From: Solirubrobacteraceae bacterium | Lineage (GTDB): Bacteria; Actinomycetota; Thermoleophilia; Solirubrobacterales; Solirubrobacteraceae | Assembly: GCA_017882445.1 (NCBI GenBank) | Contig: JADGPK010000020.1 | Coordinates: 1 to 42,246, forward strand | Length of the DNA: 42,246 nucleotides | Reading direction: 5' to 3' | Position numbers and translations under genes: made by a program | Shown: one piece after another, positions 24,278 to 32,395 of the stretch | Layout: every line of letters begins with the position of its first letter | Numbering within the stretch: the stretch's first letter is position 1 | The notes under the pieces: model-generated | The model's database searches: none | What the model was told of the DNA's origin: nothing | Seen by the model: only the letters and a program-made list of their open reading frames with translations

Positions 24278-24952
24278 TCAGCCGTCGTGGTGAAAGACGC
24301 CGGCGGCGTGCAGCCAGGGACCGAACTCGGGGATGACGAGGATGGCCAGCACGGCGCCCGCGACGAGGGCGCCCGCGAGCGCGAGCATGCGACCGCTGCG
24401 ACCTGTCACATCGTTGCCCAAGCCGGCCGAGCGGCTGTAGTCGGCACGCAGCACATCGGGCAGCCCGGGCAGGTGGCCGAGCACGTGAAGCCCGGTGAAG
24501 ACGAGCCAGATGAAGAAACTCGCCTTGTGGATCGGCAGCAGCGTGTGACGCGAGGAGGGGCCGACGAACAGGAGCGCCACTCCGCTTGCGAGCACGACGG
24601 CGGTGGAGATGATGAGGAGCGGCGCCATCATGCGCAGCACCGCCGTCGGTGGACCCTTGCGCCGGTAGGCGGGGTTCGCGGCGTAGTAGCGCACGAACCG
24701 GTAGCCGGTGGTGGCGAGCTTCAACAGGACGGGCGGGATCAGCAGCATCCCCACGAACAGGTGCACCGACAGGAGCGGACGTATGCGGAGGATCGTCACA
24801 CCGAGGACCGCCAGCAGGCCGAGCAGTACGGCGCCCGTCGCGGCTGTGAGTCGCTCGTTGCCGGTCGTTCCCCCGCCGGTCAGAGCTTTGATTCCCACAG
24901 ATGCGGAGTAAGCACGGGCGTGCGCCGGGGATGTCTGGCGGTCGACTGCCAT
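24278..24952 (-). CDS. Membrane cytochrome b-like protein
   Basis: A 224-residue membrane protein with about five helices. Helices 2 and 4 carry His residues suited to heme binding (SVHLFVGMLLIPPVLLKL; IHKASFFIWLVFTGLHVLGH), and a conserved-looking loop (TTGYRFVRYYAANPAYRRKGPP) lies between helices. This resembles cytochrome b561/DUF4405-type proteins. It is the first gene of the redox operon, 7 bases before the repeat protein. It starts 111 bases from the divergent response regulator. Heme binding is inferred from His placement only. Confidence 0.7.
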   Translation of the reverse strand: MAVDRQTSPAHARAYSASVGIKALTGGGTTGNERLTAATGAVLLGLLAVLGVTILRIRPLLSVHLFVGMLLIPPVLLKLATTGYRFVRYYAANPAYRRKGPPTAVLRMMAPLLIISTAVVLASGVALLFVGPSSRHTLLPIHKASFFIWLVFTGLHVLGHLPGLPDVLRADYSRSAGLGNDVTGRSGRMLALAGALVAGAVLAILVIPEFGPWLHAAGVFHHDG

Positions 24953-24970
24953 GGAACGAGTGTGCTCATC

Positions 24971-25056
24971 TTGACTAAGGATCGGGTAACCGCTGCATGA
25001 GAAAGCTCATTGAGTTTTTGAGCAGGAGAAGGGAATCTGGCGTCGAGCCTTATCCT
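24971..25056. promoter_or_regulatory. Divergent promoter region, redox operon / two-component system
   Basis: The 111-base gap between the cytochrome-like gene and the response regulator holds TTGACT (24971-24976), an imperfect inverted repeat GCTCA (25005-25009)/TGAGC (25019-25023) that includes CTCATTGAG, and TATCCT (25051-25056). TATCCT ends 7 bases before the regulator ATG, so that transcript may be leaderless. The inverted repeat is a candidate binding site for the adjacent OmpR-type regulator. Confidence 0.4.
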
Positions 25057-25063
25057 GTGAGAC

Positions 25064-25822
25064 ATGGCAGTCACGCCAGACCCGGGTCGGGAGCGCGTCG
25101 CGTCCCAGCTCGAGCGTGCGGGCGAGGAGGAGGGATCGGCGGAGTGCGCCAGGGTGCTCGTCATCGAGGACGAGCCCGGGATCGTCGACTTCGTGCGGCG
25201 AGGTCTGGAGGCCCAGGGCTTTGCCGTGGAGGCCGCGCTCGACGGCATCGAGGGTGAGCGGCTCGCGTTGAGGGGGAACTGCGACGCGATCGTGCTGGAC
25301 CTCATGCTCCCCGGGCGCAGCGGCCTGGAGATACTCGAGTCCGTCCGGCGAGCGATGCCGAGCCTCCCTGTGATCGTATTGACCGCGCGGGGCGAGATCG
25401 AGGACCGCGTGGAGGGACTCGAAGCGGGGGCGGTCGACTACCTCGTCAAGCCGTTCTCGATGGCCGAGCTCGTGGCGCGCGTGCGGGCCCAGCTGCGCGT
25501 CGTCGCGCAGGTGTCGGCCAGCACGCTGGCGGCCGAGGACATCGAGGTGGATCTGCTGAGCCGCAGGGTGCGCCGCGGTGGTCAGCTGGTGGCGCTCTCG
25601 ACGACCGAGTTCGAGCTCCTCGTCTTCCTGTTGCGTCACCATCGTCAGGTCGTCTCGCGCGAGCAGATCCTCAGCTCCGTGTGGGGCTACGAGCACGACC
25701 CCGCGACCAACGTGGTGGACGTGTACGTCGGCTACCTGCGGCGCAAGCTGGGGCGCCCGGGGGAGCCGGCACCGATATTCACCGTGCGCGCGGTGGGCTA
25801 TCGCCTCGGCAGCGCGAGCTGA
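25064..25822 (+). CDS. OmpR/PhoB-type response regulator
   Basis: A 252-residue regulator with a charged 28-residue leader. The receiver domain (about 30-145) shows the acidic pair in VIEDEPGI, the phosphorylated Asp79 in AIVLDLMLPG, Thr107 in LTARG and Lys129 in YLVKPFS. The C-terminal winged helix (about 155-250) carries LSTTEFELLVFLLRHHRQVVSREQILSSVWGY in order, then VDVYVGYLRRKL and the VRAVGYRL wing. It sits 5 bases before its sensor kinase gene and is divergent from the redox operon, which is its most likely target. Signal unknown. Confidence 0.95.
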   Translation: MAVTPDPGRERVASQLERAGEEEGSAECARVLVIEDEPGIVDFVRRGLEAQGFAVEAALDGIEGERLALRGNCDAIVLDLMLPGRSGLEILESVRRAMPSLPVIVLTARGEIEDRVEGLEAGAVDYLVKPFSMAELVARVRAQLRVVAQVSASTLAAEDIEVDLLSRRVRRGGQLVALSTTEFELLVFLLRHHRQVVSREQILSSVWGYEHDPATNVVDVYVGYLRRKLGRPGEPAPIFTVRAVGYRLGSAS

Positions 25823-25827
25823 CGGCG

Positions 25828-27387
25828 ATGTCGACCCTCCGACGCTTTCCCCCCACCGGGCTGCGCTGGCGCCTGGCGGGTTGGCTGGCGCTCGTGACGC
25901 TGGCGTGCACCGCGATCGTGTTCGTCACCGTCTATCGCGGCACAGGGACCCAGCTGCGCCACCAGATCGACCAGGAGACCGCGGGCGACGCCGGTGAGCT
26001 GGCACACAACCTCGCGCTGGCGAGATCCCGCACTCCGCGCCAGCTCTCGGCAGCTGCAACCCGCTACGTGCGCGCGCAACCGTTCAGCGCGAGCTCGACC
26101 CTGCTGTTCGTGCTCGTTCCGGGAGTGGGGACGAGCACGAACCGGCCCGAGGTGTTCGCGCCCCTGTCGCCTGACCACGGCGAGACGCCCGCCGAGCAGG
26201 CGCAGGAGAACCGTCTCTCCGCGCGGCTGCTGGCGGCGCCCGCGGGCTACTCCACCGTGTTGCTCCCCGATGTCGGCGACCTGCGCCTGCTCAAGCGCTT
26301 GGTGCGCGTTCCCGGGGGGCTGACCGTGACCGTCGGCGTGGGCGAGCCGTTGGCGGCCGTCGCGCATGCGCAGCGCAGCGTCGCCCGCGCTTTCATCCTC
26401 GCGGGGCTGCTGGCGCTCGCCGGCGCGCTGCTGGCCTCCTATCTGGTCGGTGCGCGCCTGTCGAGTCCCCTGCGCAAGATGGCCGCCGTGGCGGCGCGCG
26501 TGGACGCCGGCGACCTGTACCCGCGGATTCACCACACGGGCGGCCAGGGCGACGAGGTCAAGGTGCTGGCCGACGCCTTCAATCACATGCTCGACCGTCT
26601 GACCGACGCGTTCGCGGGCCAGCGCGCGTTCGTGGCCGACGCCTCGCACGAGCTGCGTACCCCGTTGACCGTCATTCGGGGCCAGCTCGAAGTGCTCGCC
26701 TCCCAGCGAGAGCCCTCCGGCGAGGAGGTGCGCCGAGTCGAGCGCCTCGTGCAGGCCGAGATCGCGCGCATCAGCCGCCTGGTCGACGATCTGCTGCTGC
26801 TGGCCAAGACCGAGCAGACGGAGTTCCTGCGCATCGAGTGGATCGACCTTTCGGCGTACGTCGGGGAGCTTTGGGACGGGATGAGCCTGCTCGCCAACCG
26901 GCACTTCGAGCTGGGCCCGGTCCCCGCCGGCACGCTGCGCGCCGATCCCGATCGACTCGCACAGGCGCTGCGCAATCTCGTCGGAAACGCGATCGAGCAC
27001 ACCACGGCGGACGGGACGGTGCGCATGCGGGTCCAGAGCGCGCCCGGCGAACGTATCCGCTTCCTGGTCGAAGACGACGGCCCGGGGATTCCGCTCGATC
27101 AGCGCGAGCGGGTCTTTCACCGCTTCCACCGGATCGACGCGGCGCGCGACCGTGCCTCAGGTGGGACGGGCCTGGGACTCGCGATCGTCCGCGGCATCGC
27201 AGACGCCCATGGGGGAACGGTGAGCGCGGGCGAGTCCCAAGAGGGGGGAGCGCGAATCGACCTCGAGCTTCCCGGCTTCACGGCCGCCCACGCGCGCGCA
27301 GCCGATGCGCTCGGCGAGACCGTTCGGGCACAGCACGGGCGGGGAGCCTCAGGTGCGGGCGACGCGGGTCGGGTTCGGACGCGCTGA
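25828..27387 (+). CDS. Membrane sensor histidine kinase
   Basis: A 519-residue kinase. It has two membrane helices (about 15-36 and 186-207) around a 150-residue extracytoplasmic sensor, then a HAMP domain (about 208-262). The dimerisation domain has the phospho-accepting His274 in DASHELRTPLT. The ATPase domain has an N-box (RNLVGNAIEHT), G1 (EDDGPGI), an F-box (VFHRFHR) and G2 (GGTGLGLAI). A 40-residue Ala/Arg-rich tail follows. It pairs with the OmpR-type regulator just upstream. The sensor domain is not one I recognise. By context it may sense redox state or an electron acceptor. Confidence 0.94.
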   Translation: MSTLRRFPPTGLRWRLAGWLALVTLACTAIVFVTVYRGTGTQLRHQIDQETAGDAGELAHNLALARSRTPRQLSAAATRYVRAQPFSASSTLLFVLVPGVGTSTNRPEVFAPLSPDHGETPAEQAQENRLSARLLAAPAGYSTVLLPDVGDLRLLKRLVRVPGGLTVTVGVGEPLAAVAHAQRSVARAFILAGLLALAGALLASYLVGARLSSPLRKMAAVAARVDAGDLYPRIHHTGGQGDEVKVLADAFNHMLDRLTDAFAGQRAFVADASHELRTPLTVIRGQLEVLASQREPSGEEVRRVERLVQAEIARISRLVDDLLLLAKTEQTEFLRIEWIDLSAYVGELWDGMSLLANRHFELGPVPAGTLRADPDRLAQALRNLVGNAIEHTTADGTVRMRVQSAPGERIRFLVEDDGPGIPLDQRERVFHRFHRIDAARDRASGGTGLGLAIVRGIADAHGGTVSAGESQEGGARIDLELPGFTAAHARAADALGETVRAQHGRGASGAGDAGRVRTR

Positions 27388-27406
27388 AGAGCCCGGGCCG
27401 CCTGCT

Positions 27407-27766
27407 CTAGCCCGGTCTCGGCGTGTGGTAGCGACGTGTGCGAGGGTCCTGCTCGAGCAGTCCCACAGCGAGCAGGGTCGTCAGGTAGCGGTGCGTGGTG
27501 CTCGGGCTCATGTCGAGTCGAGCGGCGACGTCGGTCACAGCCAGGGCGTCGCCGTTGGCCGGGAAGGACGCGAGCACGAGCAGGCCGAGCAGCAGTGAGC
27601 GTGACATTCGCGGGCTTTCGGTCAACGCTCGGTAGCGCGGCGCCATCTCCGCTCCGCCGGCGAGTCCACCCAGGAGGTTCGAGACGCCGTCCCCATCGGA
27701 GGCGCGACGCACCACCCGCTCGATCTGCGCGCTCGTCAGCTCTATCGTGATTCCAGTGTCGCTCAT
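27407..27766 (-). CDS. Short IclR-like winged-helix protein
   Basis: A 119-residue protein. The C-terminal half is an IclR-type DNA-binding domain: LLLGLLVLASFPANGDALAVTDVAARLDMSPSTTHRYLTTLLAVGLLEQDPRTRRYH in sequence order, with the recognition helix at MSPSTTHRYLTTL. The N-terminal half is a short helical extension, and the IclR effector-binding domain is absent. It may act as a stand-alone regulator or dimer without a ligand domain. A palindrome at 27934-27953 lies in its upstream region. It is convergent with the histidine kinase gene, 19 bases apart. Confidence 0.8.
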   Translation of the reverse strand: MSDTGITIELTSAQIERVVRRASDGDGVSNLLGGLAGGAEMAPRYRALTESPRMSRSLLLGLLVLASFPANGDALAVTDVAARLDMSPSTTHRYLTTLLAVGLLEQDPRTRRYHTPRPG

Positions 27767-27933
27767 CGCGATCCGATCGACGTCGAATGCGGGCTGGACA
27801 CGTAGGACCGCCTCGCCCGCTCACTGGCGGGAGGAGAGCGGGACCCCAGAGGCCCGCACGCACAATGGGCCCGCTTGGATCCAGCGTCCACGCGTGTGGA
27901 TGATCTCGCCGTCGCCCGCTTCCCGGCAAGGGG

Positions 27934-27953
27934 AAAGTCCAATGTTTGACTTT
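27934..27953. promoter_or_regulatory. Imperfect palindrome upstream of the IclR-like gene
   Basis: AAAGTCCAATGTTTGACTTT reads as an inverted repeat with arms AAAGTC/GACTTT and inner AA/TT. It stands out as an AT-rich patch in GC-rich DNA, between the DUF2600 gene end and the IclR-like gene start. It could be an operator for the IclR-like protein. The rest of the gap 27767-27977 shows nothing else clear. Confidence 0.4.
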
Positions 27954-27977
27954 CAAGTTGCACACGCGCGATGAGGC

Positions 27978-29096
27978 CTAGCTGCTCTCCGCGGAGCTCG
28001 CGGACCGGCCCAGCATGCGCTCGGCCGCGCGCCGCGCCCGTTGCACGACCATCGTCGGAGCGGCCAGGGCGCCCATCGTCTCGAGCACCCGCTGGGTGAT
28101 CAGCGAGGCATCCGGGTCAGACGCGCATGGCGCCGACAGATAGAAGCTCGTCATCCCAGCGAGGATCAGCGCGTGCTGGATGCTTTGGGGAACCATCTCG
28201 GTCGTCTGCACCGCGCGCTCGGCGATCGCGCTCACGCGAGATGCGGCTTCCTCCACGGAGGTGTAGTGCTCGACGAGGCTGTGCCGGTGAGACTGCACGT
28301 CCGCGGTGCGGTCGATGAGGCTGTCGAGCAGCACGTGCAGTGCGCCGATCCAGGGGAAGTATGCCCGTTCCAGGGCCACGGTCTCGGCCGAGCTGATCAG
28401 CGGCCGTCCGGCGGCGGCGATGAGCGCAAAGACGGTGAGCGAGGAGGCCGCGCCCGCGGCGGTCTCCCACCACTTCAGTTCGGTGCCAGCGGGGGTTGAT
28501 TCGCGGGCCCAGCGAGCGAGCGCGTCCAGGGTGTCTGCTTCGGTGCCATGGTTGAGGCTCTGGAAGGCGATCATGCGCCGCGTCGCCCTAAGCGCGGCCT
28601 GCATCACCGACTCGTAGGACGGCAGCGTAAGGAGGGCGCCGCGGCATGTGTCGATGAGGTGCGTCATGTAGCCGTTGTCGTGTCTGGCGGAGTTGTGTCG
28701 GTAGTAGTCGGGGTGGTCGGTCTCGGGTGCCAGCGCTGTGAGCAGCGCGAGGTGAAGTTGATGGCCGTTGGCGACAGGGTTCACACTGGGCTGCTCGGCG
28801 AGCGTGTCTATGTAGTCATACGTCGCCTGGAACGCGACGGCCGCCCGCACGACCTGCGCACGGTAGGGCCGCGGCGCGAGAATCGCGAATGCGGCGGCAC
28901 CTTCCAGATTTCCGCGCTCGCTGCGCTGTGTGATCAGGGCGAGCCTGCGCAGCACCGGGTCGGGAATCTCCTGTGCCCGCCTACGCCAATGGTGAAGCTC
29001 CCGCCCCACGTGTGGAAAGACCCACAACCAGTACCTGGAGGCGGCGCCCGCGAACGCGTTCGCCAACGCGAGCCGGCGTCGGCTGCGATGAACCAC
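27978..29096 (-). CDS. DUF2600 terpene synthase (YtpB/tetraprenyl-beta-curcumene synthase family)
   Basis: A 372-residue protein of the DUF2600 family, whose studied member, Bacillus YtpB, cyclises C35 prenyl diphosphates. Matching segments are VGRELHHWRRRAQEIPDPVLRRLAL, the GAAAFAILAP stretch, YDYIDTL (Asp94/Asp97, the metal-binding DYxD-type motif), HDNGYMTHLIDTCRGALLTLPSY and LKWWETAAGAASSLTVFALIA. The C-terminal half is all helix. It is the last gene of a PadR-led operon with an ABC transporter, 36 bases after the permease. The start is GTG 29096, without a clear ribosome binding site. No prenyltransferase gene is present here, so the substrate must come from elsewhere. Confidence 0.85.
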   Translation of the reverse strand: MVHRSRRRLALANAFAGAASRYWLWVFPHVGRELHHWRRRAQEIPDPVLRRLALITQRSERGNLEGAAAFAILAPRPYRAQVVRAAVAFQATYDYIDTLAEQPSVNPVANGHQLHLALLTALAPETDHPDYYRHNSARHDNGYMTHLIDTCRGALLTLPSYESVMQAALRATRRMIAFQSLNHGTEADTLDALARWARESTPAGTELKWWETAAGAASSLTVFALIAAAGRPLISSAETVALERAYFPWIGALHVLLDSLIDRTADVQSHRHSLVEHYTSVEEAASRVSAIAERAVQTTEMVPQSIQHALILAGMTSFYLSAPCASDPDASLITQRVLETMGALAAPTMVVQRARRAAERMLGRSASSAESS

Positions 29097-29132
29097 GCAA
29101 ATAGTTTTGCTGGCTCATGCAGCCACGCATGA

Positions 29133-31682
29133 TCACTCTTGAAAGGCCGCCCGCGCCGGAGCCCGCGCTGCGGCGAGTCCGGGCAGTGAAAGCACGGCCA
29201 AAGCGATGATCGCGAGCAGCGCGAAAGTGAGAAACACCTCGCCCAGACCAAGCGCGAAAGGGGCGGGAAAGCCCGTGGTGAGTCTGAGCCATCGGCTGGC
29301 GAGCGCGTGGCCGTAGACGCCCGCGGTCGCGCCGATCGCGCATCCGACACCGAGGACGATCGCGCTCTCGAGCAGTACCGCTCGCCACAGCTGCGCGGTG
29401 TCATAGCCCTGGATCTTCAGAGCGGCGAGCCGCGCTCGCCGCTGCCAGATCGCCGCGCTGAGCGCCGAGGCGACGGCGAGCGCCGCGGCGATCAGCAGCA
29501 TCCCGGCGATCTCGCTCAGCGCGTGCAGTCCCTGGCGCGAGTCCGCCGCGTACTGCGCCTGACGTTCACGAAAGCTCTGCACGCGGAGCCCCGGCCTGTA
29601 GCCGATGGCGCGTTCGACCGCGCGTCTGCCGGCCGCCGGAGTCACATTCGCCTCCAGGTCGACCTCGAGCGCGGATGGATCCCCGGTGTGCCAGTGGCGG
29701 CGATAGTCGACCGCATTCATGATCAACGCGCCTGGTGACCAGCCGAGGTTCGTCGTGATCGCCGCGACACCGAAGCGCGCCTGGCCCGTTGGGGTGGGAA
29801 GCGAGAACGAGTCACCCACGCGGAGATGGTGTTCCGCGGCGAAGCCGTCGGAGATCCCCACCCAACCGCCTCCACGTAACAGCCGGGTGGCCGCTGGGAG
29901 GCTGCCGTGGAGCAGCTGACTGGATGGGATCAGCGAGCTGTCGCCGGCGGGCCGCGCGATGATCCACAGCCGGCGAGGGCCCACGTCGAGGAACCCCCCC
30001 TGATACGTGCGCACCGACGCGATTCCGGGGGCCCGTGCGATCGCCGCGCTCGCGCCGCGGGCCGTAAATGCATTGGTCGTCAGATCGTTGCCGCCGGTGG
30101 TCACCCAGATGTCAGCGGTGCGAAGGTACTCGTTGAAGTTGGAATCCAGGCCGCGGAGCAGATCGACGCGGGCTCCGCCGATCGCGACGCTCCCGTAGAC
30201 GGCGAGCGCCGCGACGCCCGCGAGCGCCACCGACCGGGTCGTGACCACGCGCAGCTCGGATGCGACGACGATCAGCGCGCTGCTGCGAACGCGTTCGCCC
30301 GTCCAGCGCAGCACTCGTCCGACGGCGGCGAACAGGCTCGGAATCGCGCACAGCGTGGTCAGCGCGAGCGCCACGCCGCCGACGATCGTCAGGCTTGCTT
30401 CGGCGAGTACCAGCACGGTGATCAGGGCGATCAAAGCCGCACCCGCGATGGAGAGCCCCAGCACGGTGCGCCGCGCCAGGATCTCTGTCGCGCCCGCGCG
30501 GTCGCGAAAGGCCGCGTCGGTCGTGCGGCTCGGACGCAGATCGGCAATGGGAGAGAGCGATGCCATAACGCTCGCCAGGACACCGCAACCGAGTGCGAGC
30601 AGGATCGTCCTGAACGGCAGAACCTCCTGGGTCCCTATCGGGAACGCCGTGATCAGATAGGCGGGTATGTGGTGGAAGAAGGCGTGCGAGAGCAGATCTC
30701 CGAGCAGGACGCCGGCGGCCGAGGCCACCAAGCCGAGGACGACGGCCTGGAAGCCGAGCAGGACGAGAACCTGGCGCCAGTCATAGCCCTGCATGCGCAG
30801 ATCGGCGACGAAGCGCCGCCGCTCGGGGACGGTGAGAAGCATCGCGTTGAGCGCCAGCAGGAATCCGACCATCACGCTGATGGACGCGAACAGCGAGCTC
30901 GACTGATCGTTCGGCTTGGCGGCCTGGGCGAGGAGCCGCAGCTCGTTTTCGGCCGGCTCGACGTCCAGGCGCCCCGCGGCGAGCGTGCGCAGCTCGCCTG
31001 CCACGCGCGCTTGCGAGCCGCGCTGCGGCTGCACGAGAACCTGGGTCACCCTCCCCTGCAGCCCGGTGAGTCGCTGGGCGACCGGGAGCGGCGTGATCGC
31101 CACGGGGCTGGAGGCCAGGGCGCCGAACGTCGTGCTGCTCACGACCGCGCTCACCGTGACCGCGTGAGCTTCCCCGCGGGCGAGGACGGTGACTCGCTGG
31201 CCCGGCTCGGCGCCCGTCGCGGCCGCGACGCTCGCGGGCAGAATCAGGCCTTCGGAGAAGCTGAAGCCGCCCGGCCCGAAGTTGCGCCTACCGATACCGC
31301 CGAGCTTGGCCACCTCGAGCGTCACGCCGAGCAGCTGGAGCGATTCTCGTCCCCTGGGCCCGACCACGGCGACGTTCTCGCGCAGCACCGCTGCGGCGAC
31401 CCGCACGCCCGGGAGATGTTCGCTCATGCGCGCCAGGCGGCGATCGAATCCCGCGGGCGAGCGTGCTGCGAGCTGCAGTCTCGCCGAACCCACGACCTGA
31501 TGGACGAGGTCTCCCGCCGAGCTCGTCAGGCTCGTGTTGGCGACGAGTACCCCGAGGACGAGCGCCACCCCCACCGCTATGCCGCTGCCGGCCAGGAGCT
31601 CCTGGACCGCGTGGGAGCGCAGCCGAACGCGGTAGAGGTGGAACAGCATGCTCAAGCGGACCCCCGCGATGCGGGGGTTCAC
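29133..31682 (-). CDS. Large FtsX/MacB-type ABC permease
   Basis: An 849-residue permease with two FtsX-like halves. Each half has a first helix, a large extracytoplasmic domain, then three helices; a central membrane block lies near residues 270-480. Helices include LLAGSGIAVGVALVLGVLV, VMVGFLLALNAMLLTV, VLLGFQAVVLGLVASAAGVL and LLIAAALAVASALSAAIW, and there are paired 'MQGYDWRQV' and 'IQGYDTAQL' coupling loops. This layout fits exporters or lipoprotein-type machines that lack their own substrate-binding protein. I chose GTG 31682 because GAGGAG lies just upstream; ATG 31649 is an alternative. It starts 8 bases after the ATPase stop. Substrate unknown. Confidence 0.85.
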   Translation of the reverse strand: MNPRIAGVRLSMLFHLYRVRLRSHAVQELLAGSGIAVGVALVLGVLVANTSLTSSAGDLVHQVVGSARLQLAARSPAGFDRRLARMSEHLPGVRVAAAVLRENVAVVGPRGRESLQLLGVTLEVAKLGGIGRRNFGPGGFSFSEGLILPASVAAATGAEPGQRVTVLARGEAHAVTVSAVVSSTTFGALASSPVAITPLPVAQRLTGLQGRVTQVLVQPQRGSQARVAGELRTLAAGRLDVEPAENELRLLAQAAKPNDQSSSLFASISVMVGFLLALNAMLLTVPERRRFVADLRMQGYDWRQVLVLLGFQAVVLGLVASAAGVLLGDLLSHAFFHHIPAYLITAFPIGTQEVLPFRTILLALGCGVLASVMASLSPIADLRPSRTTDAAFRDRAGATEILARRTVLGLSIAGAALIALITVLVLAEASLTIVGGVALALTTLCAIPSLFAAVGRVLRWTGERVRSSALIVVASELRVVTTRSVALAGVAALAVYGSVAIGGARVDLLRGLDSNFNEYLRTADIWVTTGGNDLTTNAFTARGASAAIARAPGIASVRTYQGGFLDVGPRRLWIIARPAGDSSLIPSSQLLHGSLPAATRLLRGGGWVGISDGFAAEHHLRVGDSFSLPTPTGQARFGVAAITTNLGWSPGALIMNAVDYRRHWHTGDPSALEVDLEANVTPAAGRRAVERAIGYRPGLRVQSFRERQAQYAADSRQGLHALSEIAGMLLIAAALAVASALSAAIWQRRARLAALKIQGYDTAQLWRAVLLESAIVLGVGCAIGATAGVYGHALASRWLRLTTGFPAPFALGLGEVFLTFALLAIIALAVLSLPGLAAARAPARAAFQE
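31661..31677 (-). other. Hairpin at the 5' end of the permease coding region
   Basis: CCCCCGC and GCGGGGG form a perfect 7-bp stem with a 3-base loop, starting 5 bases after the first base of the GTG start codon of the permease. A stem so close to the start could slow initiation or mark a processing site that lowers permease output relative to the ATPases. Confidence 0.4.
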
Positions 31683-31690
31683 GATGCTCC

Positions 31691-32395
31691 TCACAACGAG
31701 CTCGCCGCGAGCTGTGGATCCATCCCGTCGGCGAGATGTCCGTCGCGCAGCGTGTACACGCGATCGACGAACCGGGTCGCGTCGGAGTCGTGCGTGACGA
31801 GCACTCCGGGGATGGCGCGCTCGTGACAGATGTCGCGCATGAGGGCGATCACTTCCCGGCTGCGCCGGGAATCCAGGTTGCCGGTCGGCTCGTCCGCGAG
31901 CAGCAGTCGCGGCTCGTTCGCCAGGGCCCGCGCGATCGCGACGCGCTGGCGCTCGCCCATCGACAACGTTTCGGGCGTCTGCTCGACCCGCTCGGCCAGG
32001 CCGACCCGCTCGAGCCACGGAAGCGCCCGACGCCGGGCCTCGCGCAGGGTGCATCCGTCGCCGGTCAGCTTGATCGTGGCGTTGTCCAGCGCCGAGGTGT
32101 GCGCCAGCAGGTGGAAGGTCTGGAAGACGAAACCCACGTCCACGCGGCGGTAGCGCGCACCGTCCCGCTCGGAGAACTCGCCGATGTCCCGCCCGTCGAA
32201 CAGAATGCTCCCGCTGTCGGGGCTTGCGAGGGCCGCCGCGAGCATCAACAGGGTCGTCTTGCCCGAGCCGCTCGGACCGTAGAGGGCGATGAACTCGCCG
32301 CCGGCGACCGTGAGCGAGACGCCGTCGACAGCCTTGACGGTCTCCGCGCCGCCGGCATAGTGCTTGACGACGTCACGCAGCTCGAGCGTGCCCAC
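31691..32395 (-). CDS. ABC ATPase, MacB/LolD type
   Basis: A 234-residue ATP-binding subunit with all motifs intact: Walker A GPSGSGKTT, Q-loop FVFQTFHLL, signature LSMGERQRVAIARAL, Walker B LLLADEPTGNLDS and the His of VLVTHD. The FVFQ...ADEPTGNLD pattern is typical of MacB/LolD/FtsE-type ATPases that pair with FtsX-fold permeases, as here. GTG 32395 overlaps the stop of the upstream ATPase gene by one base (TAGTG), so I use it rather than an earlier in-frame ATG inside that gene. Probably forms a heterodimer with the degenerate ATPase encoded just before it. Confidence 0.92.
   Translation of the reverse strand: MGTLELRDVVKHYAGGAETVKAVDGVSLTVAGGEFIALYGPSGSGKTTLLMLAAALASPDSGSILFDGRDIGEFSERDGARYRRVDVGFVFQTFHLLAHTSALDNATIKLTGDGCTLREARRRALPWLERVGLAERVEQTPETLSMGERQRVAIARALANEPRLLLADEPTGNLDSRRSREVIALMRDICHERAIPGVLVTHDSDATRFVDRVYTLRDGHLADGMDPQLAASSL

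Noticed and set aside
29907-31826. A 639-codon forward frame opposite the ABC permease
   Set aside because: The reverse frame has paired FtsX-type membrane blocks; this one is compositionally odd and antisense.
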